NCBI GenBank assembly: GCA_937915285.1
Contig: CALDNG010000378.1
Location: forward strand, 1 to 18,793
Length of the DNA stretch: 18,793 nucleotides
From: an uncultured Desulfomonile sp.
Lineage (GTDB): Bacteria; Desulfobacterota; Desulfomonilia; Desulfomonilales; Desulfomonilaceae
Reading direction: 5' to 3'
Both the position numbers and the translations under genes were made by a program. Within the stretch, counting starts at the first letter, position 1, and each line of letters starts with the position of its first letter. The notes under the pieces are model-generated. The model was not told the origin of the DNA. It saw only the letters and a list, made by a program, of their open reading frames with translations, and ran no database searches. Positions 1-7,254 of the stretch are shown one piece after another.

Positions 1-1172
1 TTCTCAACGCCGGTTCATCCGCAGGCAGCGAAGACTATTCGGCGACCGCAATTAAATCCCTGGGAGAAGTGCTTGTCCATGGGGTCGCAATGATGCCTGG
101 AAAGCCAACCATTCTTGGGATGATAGCAGGAAAGCCGGTGATTGGAAATCCGGGCTATCCTGTCTCGGCCGTCTTGTCATTCGAGGTTTTCGGGTTGCCC
201 GTGATAGCGGAGATGCTCGGCGTGAAAGCATTCTCAAGGCCGTCCATATCAGCATCGGTAGCCAGGAAGATACCCTCAAAACTGGGTCGGGAAGAATTCT
301 TCAGGGTCAAGCTGGGTAAGGTTGGGGACAAGGTTATTGCGGCCCCGCTTCCACGTGGAGCAGGTTCCATTACAACACTAACACGGGCCGATGGCATTAT
401 CAGAATTCCATCTAATGTAGAGGGCATAGAAAAAGACGCAAATGTCAACGTAGAACTACTGCGAAGCCCGGACTCTATTGAAAGAAACCTGGTGATTATA
501 GGCAGCCATGATCTCACTCTGGATATCCTTGCTGATGAGCTTATACCTCACAACATTTACGTTTCATCCAGCAATGTTGGAAGTCTTGGTGGTCTTCTGG
601 CTATCAAGAACAGGTCCTGCCACTTTGCTACCTCGCATTTGCTCGACGAAGCGACCGGTCAATATAACTGGTCCTACATCAAGCGCTACATTCCAGATGT
701 GCCTGTAAAGCTGGTCAATGCTGTCTATCGTGAACAGGGCCTCATTGTTCCAAAGGGAAATCCGAAAAGGATTCAGGGATTTGAAGACCTCCTTCGTCAG
801 GATGTTACCTTCATCAATCGACAGAAAGGGGCAGGAACAAGGGTTCTGCTCGATTACTACCTGAGCCGCCTGGGGATTGATTCTTCCAGAATAAAGGGGT
901 ATGCCCTCGAGGAATACACTCATACTTCCGTGGCTGTGGCGGTCCTCTCTGGTGTGGCCGATGTTGGAATGGGGGTCATGGCGGCTGCCAAAGCCCTAAA
1001 TCTTGATTTCATTCCGGTTGCCACCGAGCAATATGATCTGGTCATACCGGAAGAATTCATGGAAGATGAGAAGGTTGTGCGGATGCTGGAAGTAATACGC
1101 GGGGAGTCATTCAAGAAAAAAGTCCTTGCCCTTGGTGGTTATGGGGTAGAATTGACAGGCTGTTTCGTTTGA
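1..1172 (+). CDS. moeA: Molybdopterin molybdotransferase (MoeA) C-terminal part fused to a PBP-like domain, 5' truncated
   Basis: The reading frame is open from base 3 to the TGA at 1170-1172; the true start lies upstream of the window, so about 389 codons are visible. The first visible residues (LNAGSSAGSEDYSA, then a GNPGYPVSA segment) match the C-terminal half of the MoeA catalytic domain, which inserts molybdate into adenylated molybdopterin in the cytoplasm. A MoeA C-terminal beta domain follows, and from about base 490 a second domain begins with VIIGSHDLTLDILA. It resembles the periplasmic-binding-protein-like (LysR substrate-binding-like) domain found fused to MoeA in Archaea and many anaerobic Desulfobacterota, where it is thought to sense molybdate or tungstate. 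That domain carries the internal motif INRQKGAGTRVLLDYYL. The identity is firm. The ligand of the extra domain is inferred from the family. No terminator separates it from the next gene, 60 nt downstream. Confidence 0.9.
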   Translation, partial: LNAGSSAGSEDYSATAIKSLGEVLVHGVAMMPGKPTILGMIAGKPVIGNPGYPVSAVLSFEVFGLPVIAEMLGVKAFSRPSISASVARKIPSKLGREEFFRVKLGKVGDKVIAAPLPRGAGSITTLTRADGIIRIPSNVEGIEKDANVNVELLRSPDSIERNLVIIGSHDLTLDILADELIPHNIYVSSSNVGSLGGLLAIKNRSCHFATSHLLDEATGQYNWSYIKRYIPDVPVKLVNAVYREQGLIVPKGNPKRIQGFEDLLRQDVTFINRQKGAGTRVLLDYYLSRLGIDSSRIKGYALEEYTHTSVAVAVLSGVADVGMGVMAAAKALNLDFIPVATEQYDLVIPEEFMEDEKVVRMLEVIRGESFKKKVLALGGYGVELTGCFV

Positions 1173-1232
1173 CATGATGCCCGCTGATGAATATGCCACT
1201 TATAAGTTGTAGTTTGGGAGACACTTGAAAAA

Positions 1233-1685
1233 ATGGACTGGTTGTGGCCGCAGGGATCAACGCTTAGCGTGATAATTGGCGCAGCCCTGGTTATTGGATT
1301 CGTGCTGAGCATGTGGATTCTCGTGCTGGGTAGGATAAATCCGACTCTGGGATCCATGGATGAACCAGACGTAGTTGCCGTAGCTAAGGGTAAATGCGGT
1401 GATTCCATGAAAATATCGCTAAAATTCAGCAATAACAGGGTTGTTGACGCCAAGTACTGGACAGACGGATGCCGTTCGAGCAACGAATGTGGGGCAGCGG
1501 CTACGAGACTGGCCCTTCACAAGACCCCGGAGGAAATCGTGGATATCGACTACAGAACCATTCACGATGAGGTCGGAGGACTTCCCGAAGATGACTGGCA
1601 TTGCGCCACACTGGCCGCAGGAGTTCTGCAGGAGTCTCTCAGAATGTACATGACAGGAGACGATAGGGGGCCTAAATCAAACTGA
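1233..1685 (+). CDS. Membrane-anchored IscU/NifU-N-like iron-sulfur scaffold protein
   Basis: This 150-residue protein has a hydrophobic segment at residues 10-32, followed by an IscU/NifU N-terminal fold from about residue 45. The residues that hold the nascent [2Fe-2S] cluster in IscU are all recognisable: C55 and D57 in KCGDSM, C80 in TDGCRSS, and the H123-C124 pair in WHCATLA, equivalent to E. coli C37, D39, C63, H105 and C106. There is an extra cysteine, C86. Classical IscU is about 128 residues and soluble, so the N-terminal membrane anchor is unusual and would place the scaffold domain at the inner face of the membrane. The ATG at 1233 is preceded by GGGAG at 1216-1220, a rather long spacing of 12 nt. 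It lies 60 nt after the moeA fusion and could be co-transcribed with it. No cysteine desulfurase is visible in the window. Fold assignment is confident; activity as a true scaffold is inferred. Confidence 0.8.
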   Translation: MDWLWPQGSTLSVIIGAALVIGFVLSMWILVLGRINPTLGSMDEPDVVAVAKGKCGDSMKISLKFSNNRVVDAKYWTDGCRSSNECGAAATRLALHKTPEEIVDIDYRTIHDEVGGLPEDDWHCATLAAGVLQESLRMYMTGDDRGPKSN

Positions 1686-1801
1686 ATGTAAGGATATTTC
1701 CTTGACGATCAGGAATCACATGAATAAATCGTTCGAGCGATCTTAGCTGCTTGACCGATCAATTCAGTTTTGTTAATGTCTTGTACCGGATCGAAATTAA
1801 T

Positions 1802-1865
1802 CTATTCTAAGGCGCCTTCCCATGGTTTAAAAAATGGTAGGGCATCCTTAGAATAGTTTTCTATT
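1802..1865 (+). terminator. Long hairpin followed by a T-rich tract, upstream of greA
   Basis: A perfect 11-bp outer stem (CTATTCTAAGG at 1802-1812 with CCTTAGAATAG at 1846-1856) encloses an inner stem of nine positions (CCTTCCCAT at 1815-1823 with ATGGTAGGG at 1834-1842, one mismatch and one G-U pair). The loop is AT-rich, about 10 nt. TTTT and then CTATTTTT follow at once. This has the shape of a strong intrinsic terminator. It sits 117 nt after the IscU-like gene and about 70 nt before greA. It may end the upstream transcript, or it may be a leader terminator that attenuates greA. A possible promoter upstream is TTGACC (1751-1756) with GTTAAT (1772-1777), but the 15-nt spacing is weak. Confidence 0.6.
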
Positions 1866-1935
1866 TTTGGGGCCAAAAAAATTTTGTTGGTGACTGCGAA
1901 AGCAGGAAGACAGTGTCAAGGGAGAGAACTTGAAA

Positions 1936-2412
1936 ATGAGCCTGGCAAGACGCCCGATATCGACCCAGGGACATAAGAAACTTAATGAGGAAATGGATCG
2001 TCTCATAAGAATTGAACGTCCCTCCGTCATCAAGGAAATTGAAATCGCCTTAGGGCATGGTGACCTCTCTGAAAACGCCGAATACACCTACGCAAAGGAG
2101 AAACAGGCGCTCATCGAGACGAGGATACGCGATCTCCAGGAACGTCTGGCTGCATCGGAAATTATTGATCTGGACAATCGCGTAATTTCTGAGAGGGTTG
2201 TCTTTGGATCAACTGTCACAATAGAAGATCTGGACACTGATGAGAGGAAGGTTTATCAGCTCCTCGGGCAGGATGAAGCAGATATTTCAAAAGGAATTCT
2301 CTCGATAGATTCCCCGGTCGGCAAAGCGCTCATAGGTAAAGAAACCGGGGATGTCGTCGAGATAAAGACCCCTAACGGTATCAGGGAATGCGAAATCATT
2401 GATGTCAAATAA
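1936..2412 (+). CDS. greA: Transcription elongation factor GreA
   Basis: GreA binds in the RNA polymerase secondary channel and stimulates cleavage of backtracked RNA so that stalled complexes resume. The N-terminal coiled-coil carries the diagnostic tip sequence GDLSENAEY (residues 42-50), including the acidic D43 and E46 that act at the polymerase active site. The C-terminal FKBP-like domain carries VVFGSTVTIEDLDTDE, the EAD triplet, and SPVGKALIGKETGDVVEI, all typical. The length of 158 residues is normal. I chose the ATG at 1936 because GGAGAG at 1921-1926 sits 9 nt before it. An in-frame TTG at 1930 is also possible but lies only 3 nt after that site. The gene is preceded by a long hairpin with a U-tract (1802-1865) and is followed after 24 nt by the double-HAD phosphatase, so the two may share a transcript. 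Confidence 0.95.
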   Translation: MSLARRPISTQGHKKLNEEMDRLIRIERPSVIKEIEIALGHGDLSENAEYTYAKEKQALIETRIRDLQERLAASEIIDLDNRVISERVVFGSTVTIEDLDTDERKVYQLLGQDEADISKGILSIDSPVGKALIGKETGDVVEIKTPNGIRECEIIDVK

Positions 2413-2436
2413 TTAAAGCCTGATTGAGTTCCTGAA

Positions 2437-3732
2437 ATGCGCAAAAAAAGTTCCCGCATTCTCATATTGTGTGATTTTGATGGTACCGTGTCTGTAAAGG
2501 ACACGGTCAATAGACTTATAAGATCGCACCAGAACGATCCTGAATGGAGATATCACGTCAAAAGGTACCTTCGTGGTAGCACAGGGTCCAAGGGGGTCTA
2601 TGAAGCGGTAGGCCCGATGATGAGGATGGATCAGGGGGATCTGGACAGGTTCGTTGATGAACACGCTCAATTGGACCCGCACTTTCCCGAATTTCTGGAA
2701 TGGGCAAACGCTAATGATATAGACGTCAAGATAGTCTCGGATGGGTTTGACGCGACCATAAACACCTTGTTCGCCAAACACGGAATAGATGGCCTGGAAA
2801 TCTTCGCAAACATCCTCAGGTTTGCAAAAAGCAAAAGAGTTGAAATCCATTCCCCGCATTCCAATCCGCAGTGTGGTGTATGCGGGACATGCAAACTGGC
2901 TGTTTTAAATCGGTTCCGGGGCTTGTACGACAAAATAATCCTCATCGGAGATGGAGAGTCTGACAGGCACGCCGCTTCAGAAGCGGACATAGTTCTCGCA
3001 TTAAAGGATTTGTTTGTGTACTGCGCACGCAACGACATACCGGCCATTAGACTGAGAAATTTCCATGAAGTTCCTGCATTGCTTACTCGGCGGGTCGACG
3101 CAGTGGCTTTTGACATGGATGGGACGCTCATAGAGTCAATGGAGGCCATAGCAGAGGCATTTAATCATATGTTCGCCTCGTTGGGATACCCGTTGATGAC
3201 AGTGGATGAAATTATCAGGAAAACAGGCGTGTCACTTGTAGATTTTGTCAGATCGTTCCTCAAACCTGAAGAGGCTGAACTTGGCATCAAGATATTCAGG
3301 GACTACTACGACACGATATTCCTTGAGAGAACTACCATGTTCCCTGGCGCAGCAGAGACTCTTGATAAAATCGGCTCCGTCCACAAGACCGGGGTTGTTA
3401 CCAACAAACGCGGAAAATATGCCAGGATACTTGCCGATCACCTTGGTTTTTCAGACAAAATGGCTTTAATTATAGGAGCGGAAGATGGGTTCAAGGCTAA
3501 ACCGCACGCTGACATGTTCATAGAGTTCATGAAAGCGGTTGATGCCCATGAACGTTCAACCGTCTATGTTGGAGACGCCCCGATTGATATTCAGGGCGCC
3601 CATTCTGCCAACATTGACGCCTTTGCGCTTGCAAACCGATTTTACACGGCCGAAGAACTGGCTCTGCACAAACCTAGAAGGGTATTGAGAGACATCACCG
3701 AACTACCGGAAGCCCTGCAGCCGATAATCTGA
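2437..3732 (+). CDS. Fusion of two HAD-family phosphatase domains (MtnX-like + phosphoglycolate-phosphatase-like)
   Basis: This 431-residue protein carries two complete haloacid-dehalogenase phosphatase domains. The first (about residues 7-215) starts with the nucleophile motif DFDGT (D13, D15) and has the Asp-rich motif GDGESD (171-176). Between them is a cysteine cluster CGVCGTCK (C146, C149, C152) whose lysine is the likely HAD motif III base. This arrangement resembles MtnX-type and SerB-like type-IB phosphatases. The second domain (about 220-431) starts with DMDGT (D226, D228), followed by a helical cap and the motif GDAPID near residue 380, as in phosphoglycolate phosphatase (Gph/PpaX, type IA). 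Each half has its own catalytic set, so both are probably active. Substrates cannot be read from sequence. The gene begins 24 nt after greA with only a weak ribosome binding site, suggesting translation from a shared transcript. Confidence 0.8.
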   Translation: MRKKSSRILILCDFDGTVSVKDTVNRLIRSHQNDPEWRYHVKRYLRGSTGSKGVYEAVGPMMRMDQGDLDRFVDEHAQLDPHFPEFLEWANANDIDVKIVSDGFDATINTLFAKHGIDGLEIFANILRFAKSKRVEIHSPHSNPQCGVCGTCKLAVLNRFRGLYDKIILIGDGESDRHAASEADIVLALKDLFVYCARNDIPAIRLRNFHEVPALLTRRVDAVAFDMDGTLIESMEAIAEAFNHMFASLGYPLMTVDEIIRKTGVSLVDFVRSFLKPEEAELGIKIFRDYYDTIFLERTTMFPGAAETLDKIGSVHKTGVVTNKRGKYARILADHLGFSDKMALIIGAEDGFKAKPHADMFIEFMKAVDAHERSTVYVGDAPIDIQGAHSANIDAFALANRFYTAEELALHKPRRVLRDITELPEALQPII

Positions 3733-3859
3733 CAGGTCCATCACCCACTGCGCCATCTGTTTCCAGGTCATTGTTAGGGAATCGTTCGCTTGAGCGCCCG
3801 TTTCAGGTAATTTCTACCAGTGGCCTTCCCCCCAATCTCGATTTAACCTCGATCAAAGT

Positions 3860-3877
3860 ACAAAAATTATATTTTGT
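3860..3877. repeat. Short AT-rich inverted repeat upstream of the TrkA-C gene
   Basis: ACAAAA (3860-3865) and TTTTGT (3872-3877) form a perfect 6-bp inverted repeat around a 6-nt AT-rich centre, 74 nt before the start codon at 3951. It could be an operator, but at this size and composition it may be chance. Confidence 0.25.
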
Positions 3878-3950
3878 GTAGCCTGTCAGTCCCGGATTCT
3901 GATACTTATGAATTTGTCCGACAGTTTTCATCATCTGGCAGTGGAGAGAG

Positions 3951-4658
3951 ATGGGCTCGGTAATAACATTCGTGCTTGTTGCGTCTCTTGCGCTGCTGAT
4001 AGTTAGAATCGCAACAGTCGCTCTGACCCTAACCGGACTTTCACGTGACATGGCGTCTTTCCAGGCGCGTTCCGCCTACACTGGAGTGGGATTTACCACG
4101 GTTGAATCTGAAGCGGTCGTCAACGATCCACAACGCCGAAAAATAATCAAAAAAATGATGCTGTTGGGACATGCCGGGCTGGTCACCAGCGCGTCCACTC
4201 TCATCATTGGTTTTTCGGATTCAAATCCCGATTATTCCCTATCTATAAGACTAACCACCTTGTTGGCTGGATTGATAGCATTGTGGGGAGTGGCTTACAG
4301 CAAAACAGTAGACAAGCACATATTTGCGGTGACAGAGCTTTTCCTGAGGCGTTTCACAGATCTGGCTGTAAAGGACTACACAACTATTCTGGAAATGCCT
4401 AATGGACACGCTGTCGTCGAAATAACCGTGGCGCCAGGTTCAAGTTTGGTGAATCGATCAGCGCGAGAGCTTGGAATGATCCGGAAAGGAATTATTTTCC
4501 TTTGTATTAGGCGAGGCAACGGTGAATTCGTCGCTGAGATTAGCGCATCAACCGAGGTCCTGGAAAATGACAGAATAACTTTGTATGCCAGAAAAGCGCT
4601 GCTAAAAGAGCTGGTAGATGTCGCCAAACCTCATGGAACGGCACACCAACCACAATAA
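3951..4658 (+). CDS. Membrane protein with three transmembrane segments and a C-terminal TrkA-C (RCK_C-type) domain
   Basis: This 235-residue protein has hydrophobic segments at about residues 4-27, 69-88 and 97-116, and then a soluble region ending in a TrkA-C-like domain (about 145-225; EITVAPGSSLVNRSARELGM and the closing region ENDRITLYAR are typical). TrkA-C domains bind small ligands such as nucleotides and regulate cation transport. Between segments one and two is the short motif TGVGFTT (44-50), followed by ESEAVVNDPQRRKII. I recognise this from small TrkA-C membrane proteins of unknown function. The motif resembles the selectivity-filter loops of Trk/Ktr potassium transporters, but that is only a resemblance. 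GGAG at 3943-3946 sits 4 nt before the ATG. The 218-nt upstream gap holds a short AT-rich inverted repeat (3860-3877) and no gene. Transcription ends at the hairpin at 4767-4805. Confidence 0.7.
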   Translation: MGSVITFVLVASLALLIVRIATVALTLTGLSRDMASFQARSAYTGVGFTTVESEAVVNDPQRRKIIKKMMLLGHAGLVTSASTLIIGFSDSNPDYSLSIRLTTLLAGLIALWGVAYSKTVDKHIFAVTELFLRRFTDLAVKDYTTILEMPNGHAVVEITVAPGSSLVNRSARELGMIRKGIIFLCIRRGNGEFVAEISASTEVLENDRITLYARKALLKELVDVAKPHGTAHQPQ

Positions 4659-4766
4659 ATGAAGGTCACAACTTGACAATAATAGTCATGATTATCATTT
4701 TTATGGGGAACACTAGTAATGCAGTGTTGTCAGTAAGTTCAATACCTACCTACAAAAGTATTTGAG

Positions 4767-4805
4767 GGCCCCATGTTCCTACCATACATGAGGGCCTTTC
4801 TTTTT
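4767..4805 (+). terminator. Rho-independent terminator after the TrkA-C gene
   Basis: GGCCC-CATG (4767-4775) pairs with CATG-A-GGGCC (4787-4796), giving a 9-bp GC-rich stem with one bulged A and an 11-nt loop. TTTCTTTTT follows at 4797-4805. The polarity fits the + strand gene ending at 4658. The gene on the other side converges on it from the - strand, and read in that direction no U-tract follows. Confidence 0.85.
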
Positions 4806-4848
4806 GGGGCAGATGATGACATTCACTGACGTGATCATGTGACCGAAT

Positions 4849-5652
4849 TCAGTATGCGTGCGTGTCCGCTATCTTTTCGAACATTCTGACCAGGCCGGCT
4901 CCAAGAGCGTAAATGGAATCCATGTCCAGGTTTTCCGGGGCCGATGTGTCAAAACATATGGAAAGGCTTGACTCAAGGCCTTCATCTGGTTTCCAGTAGC
5001 GGATCAAAATTGGAAATTTCACAAGAGGCTTTAGTACTATGGACACATCTGAACCGCAATCGTCGGAAACTGTAGTGGCGTTGAAAATCTGTGTCATGAG
5101 ATCGAAAAGTTGCATGTGTTCGTCAATGATCTTTTTCAATGGCTTTTCGCAGCGTTGTTGGAACAAACCTTCCCAGGCCATTCCACCTTTAAGGTCCCTC
5201 ATCGTGGCCCACTTTCCGCTCAATTCCACGCCACCGCAATTAAGGACATAATTCAGCAGTGGAATGACTATCCAGGGGTGCATGTGAATGGCGGAGGATA
5301 GATTTGCATGCCTGTCTATCCGGAAATCCTTGCCAAAAACTTTTATTACAAGCGTTCCATCAGAATACTCGGCTCCTGTGCGCAGGGCCGCTTCCCGCAA
5401 ATCAGTGTTTCTTATCTTTTCTTTCAGTGACTCTACATGTTGGAGGAGTTCATCTGGCCCGTCTCCATTTTTCTGAATGCCTGACCCAAAATCGCCAATG
5501 ACCTCTTCTTTGATGTATGGACAATCCTTGAGATGCTTCCTTCCCTGAAACACATTGACTGCAAAGACAAGGCATGTAGGCTCATGACAGGCCTTGCAAT
5601 TGTTTTTTGGTAGGACCTTGAGGATGTCCATTGCGTTTTTCATCGAAGTCAT
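4849..5652 (-). CDS. Fe-S motif protein with DUF3786 domain
   Basis: This 267-residue protein has two parts. The N-terminus carries cysteines spaced C19-x2-C22-x4-C27-x16-C44 (NNCKACHEPTCLVFA, then KDCPYI), the four-cysteine [4Fe-4S] motif shared with the corrinoid Fe-S protein and Rnf/Nqr-type electron carriers (PF04060-like). The rest (about 75-260) matches DUF3786, including GKDFRIDR, the HPWIVIPLLNYVL segment and FQQRCEKPLKK, a domain common in strict anaerobes and without an assigned function. The start is well supported, because AAGGAGGGG lies just before the ATG on the - strand. It begins 62 nt downstream of lpxB on the same strand, so the two may form an operon, although nothing in the protein suggests a role in lipid A synthesis. 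A redox or corrinoid-related role is inferred only from the cysteine motif. Confidence 0.8.
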   Translation of the reverse strand: MTSMKNAMDILKVLPKNNCKACHEPTCLVFAVNVFQGRKHLKDCPYIKEEVIGDFGSGIQKNGDGPDELLQHVESLKEKIRNTDLREAALRTGAEYSDGTLVIKVFGKDFRIDRHANLSSAIHMHPWIVIPLLNYVLNCGGVELSGKWATMRDLKGGMAWEGLFQQRCEKPLKKIIDEHMQLFDLMTQIFNATTVSDDCGSDVSIVLKPLVKFPILIRYWKPDEGLESSLSICFDTSAPENLDMDSIYALGAGLVRMFEKIADTHAY

Positions 5653-5714
5653 TTGTCCCCTCCTTGCCGTCGCTCAGGTGTGATGGCCTTGCATAGCGAT
5701 AAACTAAAATAGGT

Positions 5715-6971
5715 CTACTGATACTTGATGGCCTTCAATACTATTTCGGACGCTTTCTTGGTTGCATCAGGTTGAACCAGGTATTCGCGAATCTGTTCAA
5801 ATCCGGTCTTCATAATTTTACACAAATCGGCGTTTGATCTCAATTTGTCGAGCCAGTGCGCCATAGTAGCTGCATTGGCGTGTCTCTGAAGCAGTTCGGG
5901 AACAAACAGAGGCCTGCCGCATTCATCACAACTAATCTTGTGTCCTGAATCCAGCACAAGGCTTATTGGGCCTCTTATGCCTTCATGTTCCATCTTGATG
6001 GACAGAACGTTGGCGATTGCGACATGGATGTCCGGATCCATTAGTAAGGGTTTCAATATCCTGGTGGCCAGGAACCATGAAAAATCATCCATGAGGTATA
6101 CCACGGCGTGAGGCAGTCCTGCGAGGGCTGCCTGGAGCGTGGCCGTTCCGGAGCATATAAGCCCGCTATCTGAGGCCGCCATGATTCTCGAGGCCTCCAA
6201 TTGGGAAATCATGACGTCGACATCTGCTGATTCCAAGATCCGGTTTATCATCCCAGTCAGATGCTGTCCGGCTACCGGAAGAACGTATCTGGTGTCGGGA
6301 TATTTCAGTTGATGTCTTTTGGCCGCCGCCAGCATCAGGGGCAAAGTTCTCTCGATCTCCGAGGATCTGCTCCCCGGCGCCAGGGTGACTATCCAGGTAT
6401 CAAGACCTAAACCCAATTCCGTTCGCGTTTCAACCCTGTCAACCTTCGGGGGTGAGTCATTCACCATGGTATGACCAACAAAATGAGCGTCTACCCCCAA
6501 GTCCCGATACAACTTCTCTTCAAAAGGGAAAATGGTCATCATGGTGTCTACACGATCCCTGATCTTATAGATTCTCCCTTTTCTCCAGGCCCATACCTGT
6601 GGGCTAATGTAGTAGCAGACCTTTGTTCCCGATTGTTTTGCAAACTTGCACAATCTCAGATTCACATCGGGAAAATCCACCGGTATGAACAAGTCATATC
6701 CTGATGTCAAAAGCTCATTTTTCATGGTCCTGTAAGCGCTTAAAACCCTTTTGAGCTTGGAGAGTCCCCCGCTGAATCCGATCGTGTTTATTTCCTTGTA
6801 ATGGTGAAAGAGGTGAACCCCGAGAGCCTTAAGCCGGTCGCCTCCAATCCCCGAGACCTGAAGGTCAGGTAGTGAGGACTTCAGTTCCTTGATGAGCCTG
6901 GCCAGGTGATAATCACCCGAGGCTTCCCCCGCCATTACCAGAATGGTTGGTCCTTTTGGTGAAGAGCGCAT
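5715..6971 (-). CDS. lpxB: Lipid-A-disaccharide synthase (LpxB) with an extra C-terminal insertion
   Basis: LpxB joins UDP-2,3-diacylglucosamine to lipid X, making the disaccharide core of lipid A at the cytoplasmic face of the inner membrane. Family signatures are clear in order: ILVMAGEASGDYH near the start, GIGGDRL, PVDFPDVNLRLCKFA, YYISPQVWAWRKGRI, LAPGSRSSEI and CSGTATLQAAL. I chose the ATG at 6971 because it directly precedes the family's N-terminal motif and has GGAG 4 nt upstream. A start at 7067 would add 32 residues that do not resemble LpxB and has no ribosome binding site. The protein is 418 residues; E. coli LpxB is about 382. The excess lies largely in an insertion of roughly 30 residues before VPELLQ, containing C348-x2-C351 (SCDECGRPLF). 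Its presence implies an LPS outer membrane. Confidence 0.95.
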   Translation of the reverse strand: MRSSPKGPTILVMAGEASGDYHLARLIKELKSSLPDLQVSGIGGDRLKALGVHLFHHYKEINTIGFSGGLSKLKRVLSAYRTMKNELLTSGYDLFIPVDFPDVNLRLCKFAKQSGTKVCYYISPQVWAWRKGRIYKIRDRVDTMMTIFPFEEKLYRDLGVDAHFVGHTMVNDSPPKVDRVETRTELGLGLDTWIVTLAPGSRSSEIERTLPLMLAAAKRHQLKYPDTRYVLPVAGQHLTGMINRILESADVDVMISQLEASRIMAASDSGLICSGTATLQAALAGLPHAVVYLMDDFSWFLATRILKPLLMDPDIHVAIANVLSIKMEHEGIRGPISLVLDSGHKISCDECGRPLFVPELLQRHANAATMAHWLDKLRSNADLCKIMKTGFEQIREYLVQPDATKKASEIVLKAIKYQ

Positions 6972-7038
6972 GAAACTCCAGTCCAACACCGGAACCCCAA
7001 AATAAGGGTTTGGGACTCTAAAATTCGGATTATTGATA

Positions 7039-7052
7039 CAAGCGTGCGCTTG
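7039..7052. promoter_or_regulatory. Perfect 14-bp palindrome in the lpxB / radical SAM divergent region
   Basis: CAAGCGTGCGCTTG consists of two 6-bp arms around a central TG. It lies in the 283-nt region between the divergent starts at 6971 and 7255, 68 nt from the lpxB start. Its GC-rich dyad symmetry in an otherwise AT-rich spacer suggests a binding site for a dimeric regulator. A TTGACA (7105-7110) also occurs in the spacer, but I see no well-spaced -10 partner. Confidence 0.4.
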
Positions 7053-7254
7053 ATGCCGTAGTTCCAATATTTAAACACTTCAGCATACCAAAATGAATTA
7101 ACGCTTGACAAGATCATAATTTGTGATAAGGGAACGATCCGTAAAGCCCAGACCTTTTTTATTTTTAAATATTAGCTGGATGCCATAAAAGCCTAATTCC
7201 GCGCGTTTAATGCTCGGATACGGTTTTCTAGGGTGTTAGAGCAGGGAGTTTATT

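Noticed and set aside
4688..4765. 25-codon + strand frame before the terminator
   Set aside because: No ribosome binding site; the sequence fits a 3' UTR or small RNA better.
6972..7067. N-terminal extension of LpxB to an ATG at 7067
   Set aside because: The extra 32 residues do not resemble LpxB and no ribosome binding site precedes 7067, while 6971 has GGAG at good distance and directly precedes the family motif.
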